A stretch of 7,126 bases of DNA from Geminicoccaceae bacterium. Its GTDB lineage: Bacteria > Pseudomonadota > Alphaproteobacteria > Geminicoccales > Geminicoccaceae. Shown here in pieces: positions 1 through 6,526 of the stretch. Both the position numbers and the translations under genes were made by a program. Location: the NCBI GenBank assembly GCA_030824835.1, contig JAPJRA010000173.1, positions 1-7,126 of the forward strand, written 5' to 3'. Numbering within the stretch: the stretch's first letter is position 1; each line of letters begins with the position of its first letter. The notes beneath the pieces were generated by a model. The model made no database searches, had not been told where the DNA came from, and saw only the letters and a program-made list of their open reading frames with translations.

Positions 1-1498
1 CGATGGCGTGCTCCGTGATTTCATTGCCTTCGAGCATGCGTACTATCCGACCGTCATAGAGGATGAGCACGCGATCACAGCAGCCGACCAGCTCGTCATA
101 GTCGGTGCTGTAGAACAAGATCGCAGCACCGGCGTCCGCAAGCTCCCGCATCAATCGGTACAGCTCCTGCTTGGTGCCGACGTCGATGCCGCGGGTCGGG
201 TCGTTGAGCAGGATCAGCTGTGGGCGAGTGAGCAGCCACTTGCCGATCACCACCTTTTGCTGGTTGCCACCCGACAGCGTCCCGACAGGGTCATCCGCGT
301 CGCCGATCTTGATGTGCAGGCGCTTGACCATCTCGTCCACGACGCGGCGCTCCTGGTCGCCGTCGACGATCCCGAGCCGCCCCATGCCAGCCAGGGCGGC
401 GAGGCTCAGATTGTCCCGAATGGCCATCGGCAGCAGCAGACCCTCGGTCTTGCGGTCCTCGGGCACCAATGCCATGCCGCAGGCGGCCGAGCGGGCATGG
501 GCGGGACTGGACGGCACGTAGGGTGCACCACCGATGCGGATGGTACCTTCGACGCCGCGCAGGACGCCGAACAACGCCAGCATCAACTCGCGTTGTCCTT
601 GACCGTCCAGTCCGCCGAGACCAACGATCTCGCCCTTGCCTACCCCGAAGGTCAGGTCCGCCAGCCGATCACTCCAGCCGAGCCCCGTCACCTCCAAACA
701 TTTCTCAAGATGCGGCCGGGCCACCGGCTTTGGCGGATATACTTGAGTGATGTCCCGACCGATCATCAGCCGCACGATCTCCTGATCGGTACGTGTTCCA
801 TGCGCAAAGGTCTCGACATGGCGGCCGTTGCGGAAGACCGAGCAGGTGTCGGCGAGCGCCGCGATCTCGTGCATGCGATGGGAGATGTAGAGAAGGGCCA
901 AGCCGTCCCGGCGCAGCTGATGTAACAGCTCGAAGACACGCTCCACATCGGCTGCCGTCAGCGCCGAGGTCGCTTCATCCAGGATCAGCAGCCGCGGCCG
1001 CAACGCCAGCGCCTTGGCGATCTCCACGAGCTGTCGCCGAGACAGGGGCAGGTCCTTGATGCGGGTCCGTGGATCGATGTCGCCACAACCGAGTCGGCCC
1101 AGATACTCCGCAGCTCTGCGCCGCTGGGCCCCTTGGTCGATCATGCCGAAGCGGCGCGGCGGGTCGGCCAGGCACACATTGTCCGCGATACTGAGATCGG
1201 GGACCAGCGACAGCTCCTGGAAGATGGCGACGATACCGGCGCGGTTCGCAGCGCTGGGGCCAGCGAAGCGAACGGGTTGACCGGCCAGTCGAATCTCACC
1301 CACGTCGGGCTGCACGACGCCCGAGATGATCTTGATCAGGGTGGACTTTCCAGCCCCGTTCTCGCCGAGAACCGCGTGAATCGAGCCCGGCCGACAATTG
1401 AAGTCGACCTCCTCCAATGCACGCACACCACCATATCGCTTGGCGATGCCACGCAGTTCGAGCAGCGGCGCCGCAGTCGCGGCGTCAAGCTCGGCCAT
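1..1498 (-). CDS. Sugar-type ABC transporter ATP-binding protein, tandem NBD (RbsA/MglA-like), 3' end beyond the window
   Basis: Reading the minus strand from the ATG at 1498 gives an unbroken frame of 499 codons that runs off the window at position 1. RbsA-type proteins have about 500-520 residues, so only the last few residues are missing. It would energise import of a small molecule through an unseen permease. NBD1 has Walker A GENGAGKST (45-53), a Q-loop FQE (93-95), Walker B LLILDEATS (170-178) and a switch His (ISHRM, H207). Its signature is degenerate: LSRRQ (152-156) has no glycine. NBD2 has a perfect LSGGNQQ (408-414), but its P-loop is degenerate (GLGGLDGQGQ, 293-302) and its Walker B reads LILLNDPTRG, with Asn432-Asp433 where Asp-Glu is usual. 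This asymmetry is partly a family trait. A good Shine-Dalgarno GAGGGGG (1506-1512) lies 7 bases before the ATG. It follows the binding-protein gene by 71 bases. The substrate cannot be read from the ATPase. Confidence 0.95.
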   Translation of the reverse strand, partial: MAELDAATAAPLLELRGIAKRYGGVRALEEVDFNCRPGSIHAVLGENGAGKSTLIKIISGVVQPDVGEIRLAGQPVRFAGPSAANRAGIVAIFQELSLVPDLSIADNVCLADPPRRFGMIDQGAQRRRAAEYLGRLGCGDIDPRTRIKDLPLSRRQLVEIAKALALRPRLLILDEATSALTAADVERVFELLHQLRRDGLALLYISHRMHEIAALADTCSVFRNGRHVETFAHGTRTDQEIVRLMIGRDITQVYPPKPVARPHLEKCLEVTGLGWSDRLADLTFGVGKGEIVGLGGLDGQGQRELMLALFGVLRGVEGTIRIGGAPYVPSSPAHARSAACGMALVPEDRKTEGLLLPMAIRDNLSLAALAGMGRLGIVDGDQERRVVDEMVKRLHIKIGDADDPVGTLSGGNQQKVVIGKWLLTRPQLILLNDPTRGIDVGTKQELYRLMRELADAGAAILFYSTDYDELVGCCDRVLILYDGRIVRMLEGNEITEHAI

Positions 1499-1535
1499 GC
1501 CGCTGCCCCCTCGCAGTTACAGACTCAAACAGAAG

Positions 1536-1560
1536 AGTGGGCGACGTTACGTCGCCCACT
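1536..1560 (-). promoter_or_regulatory. Intercistronic hairpin between the binding-protein and ATPase genes
   Basis: A perfect inverted repeat has the 12-base arms AGTGGGCGACGT and ACGTCGCCCACT around a single central T. As RNA this gives a stem of about 11 bp with a three-base loop, or slightly shorter with a larger loop. It starts 9 bases after the binding-protein stop and ends about 23 bases before the Shine-Dalgarno of the ATPase gene. On the transcribed strand it is followed by CTTCTGTTTGAG, which is T-enriched but not a clean U-tract. In binding-protein-dependent transporter operons such hairpins commonly protect the upstream mRNA from 3' decay or partly terminate transcription, so that the binding protein is made in excess. 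That role here is inferred from position and structure. A palindromic protein-binding site is a less likely alternative. Confidence 0.75.
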
Positions 1561-1569
1561 TACTCACAG

Positions 1570-2709
1570 CTACTGCACGTTGTCCGCGGTCTTGCCCATG
1601 ATCTCGACCGCGCTGATGTTGACGTCACAGGGAGGGAACGCATTGACGGTGAAGAAATTATCGGTGAGATCCGACCAATAGTTCTTGCCGTCCTCCAGCG
1701 TCGTATAGTCGGCGTAAGGGATCGGTATCGAGATCATCTGCGGCATCGGGTTGCCCTCGAGCGCGGCGATAGCCGCCTTCATCGAGATGGCGACCAGACC
1801 CGGCGACTGGCCGTAGGACAGGCCCCTCAGCCCCTTGTCCTTGTACTCGGCGATGTACTTGCGAAAGCCGTTCTCGCCCTCGCCGGCCATCGGGACCAAG
1901 GGATGACCCGCATCGAGGAACGCGCGCACCGAGCCCGTCGAGCCGCCCTGGGTGAACAGGCCGACGAACTGGCCGTGCACGGCCAGAGCATCGGCCGTAG
2001 CCTTCTGCGCGGTGCCGTCGTCCCAGTTGCCGACGACCTCGACGATCTCCAGGTTCGGGGCCTCCTTCTCCATCACCTCGTGGAAGCCGAGATGACGATC
2101 GCGGTCGACCGAGTTGCCGGGGACGCCGCGCACCTCGAGGATCTTGCCGGTGCGCACGTCGCCCAGCTCCTTCAGCAGGAACTCGGCCGACATGACGCCC
2201 ATCTGGTGCTGGTCCTCATTGACCATCATCACCGCGTCGGTATCGAGGATGTTGTCGAACGGCACGATGACCACGCCATTGCGGTCGGCCAGCTTGATCA
2301 CCCGATCGAAGCCTTCCGGGCTGACGGCGATGGTCACGATCGCGTCGTAACCCTGATTGATGAAATCCTCAATGGCTCCAAGCTGCGCCGCCGCGTCGGT
2401 GCCGGTGGAGATGACCTTGAATTCCTTGATCTTGTCCTTGATGCCGGGGGTCTCGGCGAAGGCCTTGGCGGTCTGGATCATCTGGATCCGCCACGTGTTG
2501 CCGACGAAGCCGTTGACCAACGCGATGCGGTAGGGCCCTGGCTTGGCATCCCACTGGAACATCTTGGTTTCGGCATTCCAGGGCTTGAAGCACTCCGGCA
2601 GGTAGCCGGCGCCCGTCACCACTTTCGGCTTGGCCCAGGCGCCACCGGCCGCCAAGCCCAAGGCGCCGACCATGGCGGCGCCCAACATGAAACGACGTAC
2701 CGGCATCAT
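1570..2709 (-). CDS. Periplasmic substrate-binding protein of a sugar-type (RbsB-like) ABC transporter
   Basis: This 379-residue protein has a Sec signal peptide: Arg5-Arg6, a hydrophobic core at about 8-23, and a likely cleavage after AWA (24-26). The mature part looks like the periplasmic-binding-protein fold of the RbsB class (Peripla_BP_4 type). It has a first strand YRIALVNGFVGNTWR (60-74), then DFINQGYDAIVTIAVSP (115-131), VVIVPFDN (146-153), and a hinge-side segment GVPGNSVDRDRHLGF (195-209). It is longer than RbsB (about 296 residues), with extra sequence before the first strand and at the C-terminus. The only two cysteines are Cys40 and Cys361, one in each extension. Segments where sugar binders usually carry Asn/Asp ligand residues read FTQGGSTG (252-259) and AGEGENG (275-281), so the ligand may not be a simple sugar. 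A GGGAG Shine-Dalgarno (2716-2720) lies 6 bases before the ATG at 2709. The next codon is also ATG, so M2 is a possible start. It lies 60 bases after the amidohydrolase gene and is probably cotranscribed with it. Confidence 0.93.
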   Translation of the reverse strand: MMPVRRFMLGAAMVGALGLAAGGAWAKPKVVTGAGYLPECFKPWNAETKMFQWDAKPGPYRIALVNGFVGNTWRIQMIQTAKAFAETPGIKDKIKEFKVISTGTDAAAQLGAIEDFINQGYDAIVTIAVSPEGFDRVIKLADRNGVVIVPFDNILDTDAVMMVNEDQHQMGVMSAEFLLKELGDVRTGKILEVRGVPGNSVDRDRHLGFHEVMEKEAPNLEIVEVVGNWDDGTAQKATADALAVHGQFVGLFTQGGSTGSVRAFLDAGHPLVPMAGEGENGFRKYIAEYKDKGLRGLSYGQSPGLVAISMKAAIAALEGNPMPQMISIPIPYADYTTLEDGKNYWSDLTDNFFTVNAFPPCDVNISAVEIMGKTADNVQ

Positions 2710-2769
2710 ACTTTACTCCCTAAGCAGGGGGCGGATGCCCCGTTCTTGTTTTGGCTCACCGCAGCTCAA

Positions 2770-4050
2770 CTATTCGGCAGCAATACGATGCCAGCCCGCC
2801 TGGACTTCGGGATCTTTGTAGATCACGCCGTCCTTCATGATCATGGCAAATCGGCTGCGATCCGCCATGATGCTGATGTTATGGAGAGGATTGCCATCGA
2901 CCAACAGCAAATCGGCCAGATAGCCCTCGCGCAGCTGGCCGAGCTCGCCGCCCATCCGCATCAGCTCGCCGCCATAGCGTGTGGCGCAGATCAGCGCCTC
3001 CATCGGTGAGTAGCCGAACAGGTTGACGAAATGCTGTAGGTCACGCGCGTTGGTTCCCTGCGGCGTCCAGGCGAAACCGTAGTCGCCGCCGATCACCACG
3101 CGAATGCCGCGCTTCTTCACCTCGGCATAGACCTCGGCGGTCTTCTCGAGGTTGCGCTGCATGCCCATCTGCTCGACCATCGCCGCCGTGATGCCCCAGG
3201 GCTCCGCCTCGTAGACCGTGTTGTGCAGGAGCCCGACCGCGGGGCCCAGAAAGATCCGATCCTTGGCCGCCTCCATCATGTCGAGCGCCTCCTCGTCGGC
3301 GAACTCGCAATGATAGATACAATCGACCCCGCAGCGGATGGAGAGCTTGACGCTGTTGGCCGACCTGGAATGGGTGGCCACCTGCTTGCCGAACTCGTGC
3401 GCGATCTCGCAGGCCATGCGCACTTCCGCATCCGAATAGGTGGTGCAGCCGGCCGGAGCATGCGGATAGAAATCGTCGCCGGAGACGTTCAGCTTGATGT
3501 TGTCGACACCCTCGCGGATGAAGGTCCGCACGGCACGTCGGACTTCCTCGGGCCCGTCCGCGACGGCAGCGAAGCTCTCACGGTGCAGATGCAGCTGGCG
3601 CTCGTCGCCGAGGCCGCCGGTCGCCACGATCTCGGGGCTGGCGGCGCGCATTCGCGGGCCCTGCAGCTCGCCCGCGTTGATCGCGTTGCGCACCGCCACG
3701 TCGAGTCGCGGTTTCGCGGACGCTGCCGAGTAGACACTGGTGAACCCGCTGTCCAGCAGCAGCTTCGCGTTGGCCGCCGTCTTGAGGGTGTGATCTTCGG
3801 GCGGAATCATGCCCAGCTGATAGGGCAGCGCCACCCCCGTGAAAGAGGGGTGGCAATGGCCTTCGACCATCCCCGGCATCAAGGTCATGCCGTGACCGCC
3901 GACCACCCGTGCCGCCTGGTCACGTCCGATCTGCTTGTGGCCGCGGGCCACGGTGCGGATGCGGTTGCCCACAACCAATACTTCCCCCGGGAACGGCTCC
4001 GCTCCCGAGGCATCAAGCACGACGACGTCCGTGAACAGTACCGGACCCAT
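2770..4050 (-). CDS. Cytoplasmic amidohydrolase, imidazolonepropionase-like (COG1228-type)
   Basis: This 426-residue enzyme belongs to the metal-dependent amidohydrolase superfamily (TIM barrel plus a small beta-sandwich made from both termini). Expected metal ligands are visible in order: HCH at 65-67 after LMPGMVEGH, Lys186 in VDNIKLNVSGD (a candidate carboxylated lysine), His227 in VATHSR, His247 in IYHCEF and Asp323 in VIGGDYGF. The C-terminal LREGYLADLLLVDGNPL (373-389) is the typical return to the beta-sandwich. There is no signal peptide, so it should act in the cytoplasm. Members hydrolyse C-N bonds in cyclic amides, dipeptides or related compounds, and the exact substrate cannot be told from sequence. 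The start at 4050 has a strong Shine-Dalgarno GGAGG (4056-4060) at 5-base spacing. It is the first gene of the apparent operon with the binding protein and the ABC ATPase, which suggests that it processes what the transporter imports. Confidence 0.93.
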   Translation of the reverse strand: MGPVLFTDVVVLDASGAEPFPGEVLVVGNRIRTVARGHKQIGRDQAARVVGGHGMTLMPGMVEGHCHPSFTGVALPYQLGMIPPEDHTLKTAANAKLLLDSGFTSVYSAASAKPRLDVAVRNAINAGELQGPRMRAASPEIVATGGLGDERQLHLHRESFAAVADGPEEVRRAVRTFIREGVDNIKLNVSGDDFYPHAPAGCTTYSDAEVRMACEIAHEFGKQVATHSRSANSVKLSIRCGVDCIYHCEFADEEALDMMEAAKDRIFLGPAVGLLHNTVYEAEPWGITAAMVEQMGMQRNLEKTAEVYAEVKKRGIRVVIGGDYGFAWTPQGTNARDLQHFVNLFGYSPMEALICATRYGGELMRMGGELGQLREGYLADLLLVDGNPLHNISIMADRSRFAMIMKDGVIYKDPEVQAGWHRIAAE

Positions 4051-4104
4051 CTTTGCCTCCCTGATGGTCTGCCTTAGTGGCAGCGTCCACCGTTATTGCT
4101 CGGG

Positions 4105-4133
4105 AGGATCGTCCTATTGGGCGCCCGTGTCAA
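4105..4133 (-). promoter_or_regulatory. Candidate sigma-70-type promoter of the amidohydrolase-transporter operon
   Basis: On the minus strand a perfect TTGACA -35 hexamer (4128-4133) is followed after 17 bases by GATCCT (4105-4110). That is a weak -10 matching TATAAT at three positions, but with optimal spacing. A start about 7 bases downstream would leave a leader of roughly 45-50 bases before the ATG at 4050. It sits in the gap between lptG and the amidohydrolase gene, where an independent promoter is expected. The spacer contains the 8-base palindrome GGGCGCCC (4119-4126), which might be part of an operator. Assigned by eye only. Confidence 0.5.
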
Positions 4134-4155
4134 TGCGCCAGCCGCGCGAGTGTCG

Positions 4156-5253
4156 TCAGGAACGCGGCAAGCGACGCGGGACCTGCCAGCCATCGCGCAG
4201 CGCCAGCCACAGGACGATCATGGCCAAGCACAGCGGCGGTCCCCAGCCGGCGAGGATCGGGTTGAGCAGGGCCACTTCGCCGAGCGCGCTGGTGACACCG
4301 CTCACGATAAGCAGCGTGAAACCAATGGCGACGGCGGTCATGAACACGGGCGCGATGGAGGCAGTACGGCTGAATCGGCGGACCAGGGCGAAGGCGAGCA
4401 TCATCAGGAACATCGGCACGAAGGCGCCGGCGATGCGCTGGTTGATCCAGGTCAGATACGGATCGCGCGCCCGTAGCCCGTAGCCGTCCGCAGCGGCGAT
4501 CGCCACGAGCTGCGACAGCTCGAGCTCCCGTGGTGGCCGGGCCAGGAGCCGAATGCGCTCGATGTCTATATGCCCGGGCCAATCTACCAGCGGAAGCCTG
4601 TCCACCGTGCGATCGCCGACCCGCGAGCGGGTAACCAGATGCAGCTCCCACCCATCCGCCGTCGGCGTGGCCTTGGCCGCCTGTAATCGCTCGGTGAGAA
4701 TACCGTCGTCACCGCGACGGAAGATCGTGACGTCGTCGATTTCGCCCATGGCGGCAGCGTTGGCCGACATTCGGACGATGTCGTTGCCGGCACGCAACCA
4801 ATAGTAGCCACCGACCTGACCCTCCGTCAGGCTGCGCTTGTACTCGCCGATGCCCCATACGCGCAGCTCGTTGGCCGCGCGCGGCAGCGCCTGGTCGTCG
4901 ACAACGAACTTGAACGCCATCAGCGCGAGACCGGCTGGCAGCAGCATGCGCAGAATGCGCATCGGCGTGACGCCGATACTCCAGATCACCACGAGTTCCC
5001 GGTGCCGCAGGAGATCGGCCACCGCGAGCAGCCCGGCGATCAGCGCGGCAATGGGCATCAGCTCCGAGAGCATGATCGGCAGGCGCAGGCTGAAATATCG
5101 CAGGCCTGCGACCAGGGGCCCCTCCGGAGAGCGGGCCAGCTCCGGGCCGACATCGATCAAGTCGATCACCGTGGCGAAACCGATGATGCCAAACAGGACC
5201 ACCAAGAACCGCACCAGAAACATGCGGTTCAGATACTTCATCAGCACGCTCAT
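4156..5253 (-). CDS. lptG: LPS export ABC transporter permease LptG (YjgP/YjgQ family)
   Basis: This 365-residue inner-membrane protein has the family's usual length. With LptF and the ATPase LptB it forms LptB2FG, which pulls lipopolysaccharide from the inner membrane into the periplasmic Lpt bridge. The family plan is clear. There is an N-terminal membrane segment (about 12-32), a second and third near 60-80 and 97-118, and the coupling-helix region HRELVVIWSIGVTP (84-97). A periplasmic beta-rich domain follows (about 120-265), then TWINQRIAGAFVPMFLMML (268-286) opening the last membrane segments (about 276-290, 303-320, 335-352). The ATG at 5253 overlaps the lptF stop in an ATGA junction, which supports translational coupling and this start. 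An in-frame ATG at 5241 is the alternative. The open frame continues upstream to 5667, but that part overlaps lptF and is not coding. Identity as LptG rather than a second LptF rests mainly on its downstream position and shape. Confidence 0.92.
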   Translation of the reverse strand: MSVLMKYLNRMFLVRFLVVLFGIIGFATVIDLIDVGPELARSPEGPLVAGLRYFSLRLPIMLSELMPIAALIAGLLAVADLLRHRELVVIWSIGVTPMRILRMLLPAGLALMAFKFVVDDQALPRAANELRVWGIGEYKRSLTEGQVGGYYWLRAGNDIVRMSANAAAMGEIDDVTIFRRGDDGILTERLQAAKATPTADGWELHLVTRSRVGDRTVDRLPLVDWPGHIDIERIRLLARPPRELELSQLVAIAAADGYGLRARDPYLTWINQRIAGAFVPMFLMMLAFALVRRFSRTASIAPVFMTAVAIGFTLLIVSGVTSALGEVALLNPILAGWGPPLCLAMIVLWLALRDGWQVPRRLPRS

Positions 5254-6443
5254 CGGCGGACCGAGGGCGACGTACGCCGCCGCGGCAGAAGCCGACCGAG
5301 CCGATCGACCTGAGAATCCAGCCAGAGCCCGAATCGTGGATCCGGGACGCGCGTCGCCGAGCGGACGAGCAGCAACATCGAGACCAGGGCGAAGACGGCG
5401 TACGGCACCCACAGCCCGAGCCAGGACGGCAGCTTGTTGTTGTCCGCCAGAGACTCGCCGACCTGGATGATCTGGTAGAAGGCGATCAGCATCGCCAGGC
5501 CGACGACCAGGCCGTAGGAGCGCTGGCTGCGGACTCGACCGATGGCCAGCGGGATCGCCATCAGCGGCAGCACCGGCAGGATGGCGATGCGCACCAAGCG
5601 GCCGTCCAGCTCGGAGGAAATCTCCCACGGATCGATTTCGGGTGGCGGACGGCCCAATGCCGACCACAGCTCGTACAATGTCATTTCGCGCTCGTCTTCG
5701 CCGCGTGGCCGGAAGTCATCGTCGGGATTGGCGAAGGTGGTCTCGAACTCGCGAAAACGAATCACAACCTCGCCGGATCCATCGGCGCTGTTGGGGGGCA
5801 TCAGCTGCTGGACGCCGTTCTGCAGCTTGAGAACGATCGGGCTTGTTGGGCTGCTACGCTCGGCATGTCCGGTGGCAGCCGTGATCGTCGTGGTGTTGCC
5901 GTCGGCTTTGGCCTGGTAGAGGAAGACCTTTTCCATGGCGGATTTGTCGTCGGAAATATGCTCGACCATGTAGGTCGTGTCGCCCAGGGTCGTAAACAGG
6001 CCGCTCTGAAGCAAAGTCGTGAACGAGGCATTGGTCAGCGCGTAGGTAGCGGCTCTATAGGCGTAGCGCGCGTAGGGCTGAAGGATGCTCACCAGCAGCG
6101 CGGCGACCAGGGATAAGGCGAAGGCGGCCACCATTATAGGCCGCATCAGCTGCGGCAGCCCGGCACCGGAAGCGTACATGGCGGCCAGCTCGCCCTCGCG
6201 GCCAAGCCGATTGAACGTCAGCAGGATGCCCAAAAAGAAGGACACCGGCAGGGCCAGACCCATATAGTGCGGGATCAGGTAGCCCAGCATCTCGAAAACG
6301 ACGAACAGACTCCCGCGCCAGCCGACCACCAGGTCGATCACACGCAGCGTCCGCTCGGCCAACAGGGCGATCAAGGCCACCAGAATGGTGGTGAGCATCG
6401 GGCGCGCGATCTGCGCGAGGAGATAGCGGCTATAGATCGACAT
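5250..6443 (-). CDS. lptF: LPS export ABC transporter permease LptF (YjgP/YjgQ family)
   Basis: This 397-residue protein begins MSIYSRYLLAQIARP, a typical start for the family, and pairs with LptG in the LptB2FG lipopolysaccharide extractor. Visible features are membrane segments at about 15-40, 46-77 and 100-122, and a coupling region GREGELAAMYASGAG (81-95) of the type that contacts LptB. A periplasmic beta-jellyroll domain follows (about 130-275), then three C-terminal membrane segments (about 284-302, 309-328, 342-360). The tail is Arg-rich and cytoplasmic. The frame stays open upstream to 6650, but the extra 69 codons lack family character and run into the preceding gene, so the ATG at 6443 is chosen. 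Its Shine-Dalgarno is poor (a GGGG about 9 bases upstream). The stop TGA shares bases with the lptG ATG. Confidence 0.94.
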   Translation of the reverse strand: MSIYSRYLLAQIARPMLTTILVALIALLAERTLRVIDLVVGWRGSLFVVFEMLGYLIPHYMGLALPVSFFLGILLTFNRLGREGELAAMYASGAGLPQLMRPIMVAAFALSLVAALLVSILQPYARYAYRAATYALTNASFTTLLQSGLFTTLGDTTYMVEHISDDKSAMEKVFLYQAKADGNTTTITAATGHAERSSPTSPIVLKLQNGVQQLMPPNSADGSGEVVIRFREFETTFANPDDDFRPRGEDEREMTLYELWSALGRPPPEIDPWEISSELDGRLVRIAILPVLPLMAIPLAIGRVRSQRSYGLVVGLAMLIAFYQIIQVGESLADNNKLPSWLGLWVPYAVFALVSMLLLVRSATRVPDPRFGLWLDSQVDRLGRLLPRRRTSPSVRR

Positions 6444-6472
6444 GCGAAGTGCCCCGGCCGCTGCCCCACGTT

Positions 6473-6495
6473 CCGGCGGGACGGTTCGCCGCCGG
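6473..6495 (-). repeat. Inverted repeat in the gap between the phosphoesterase gene and lptF
   Basis: Seven-base arms CCGGCGG and CCGCCGG flank a 9-base interior. On the transcribed strand it is not followed by a T-run, so it is not a standard intrinsic terminator. It lies about 30 bases downstream of the phosphoesterase stop and about 30 bases upstream of the lptF start. It could be an mRNA-stabilising hairpin or may simply reflect the high GC content. The rest of this 83-base gap shows no convincing promoter. Confidence 0.4.
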
Positions 6496-6526
6496 TGTCT
6501 TGCGCCCTGGACCGCCGTAGGATGGT

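Noticed and set aside
8..925. A 305-codon plus-strand frame at the window start
   Set aside because: It is antisense to the ABC ATPase, whose minus-strand frame runs unbroken from 1498 to the edge and carries Walker and signature motifs.
2728..2752. A terminator-like GGGGC-GGAT-GCCCC hairpin followed by a T-rich run on the plus strand
   Set aside because: No plus-strand gene leads into it. On the transcribed minus strand the A-rich side comes first and the hairpin lies in the leader just ahead of the binding-protein Shine-Dalgarno. The stem is only 5 bp, so it is probably chance.
1417..3009. A 530-codon open frame on the plus strand covering the ATPase start, the hairpin and the binding-protein gene
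   Set aside because: It is antisense to two well-supported genes with good ribosome-binding sites. Its translation is low-complexity and rich in His, Arg, Asp and Ala, with no recognisable domain. This is a typical GC-driven shadow frame.
3223..4077. A 284-codon plus-strand frame opposite the amidohydrolase gene
   Set aside because: It lies antisense to a gene with all expected metal ligands. Its composition is that of a shadow frame and no motif is visible.
5254..5667. An N-terminal extension of LptG inside lptF
   Set aside because: It overlaps well-supported lptF sequence in another frame. The ATGA junction at 5250-5253 gives the natural start.
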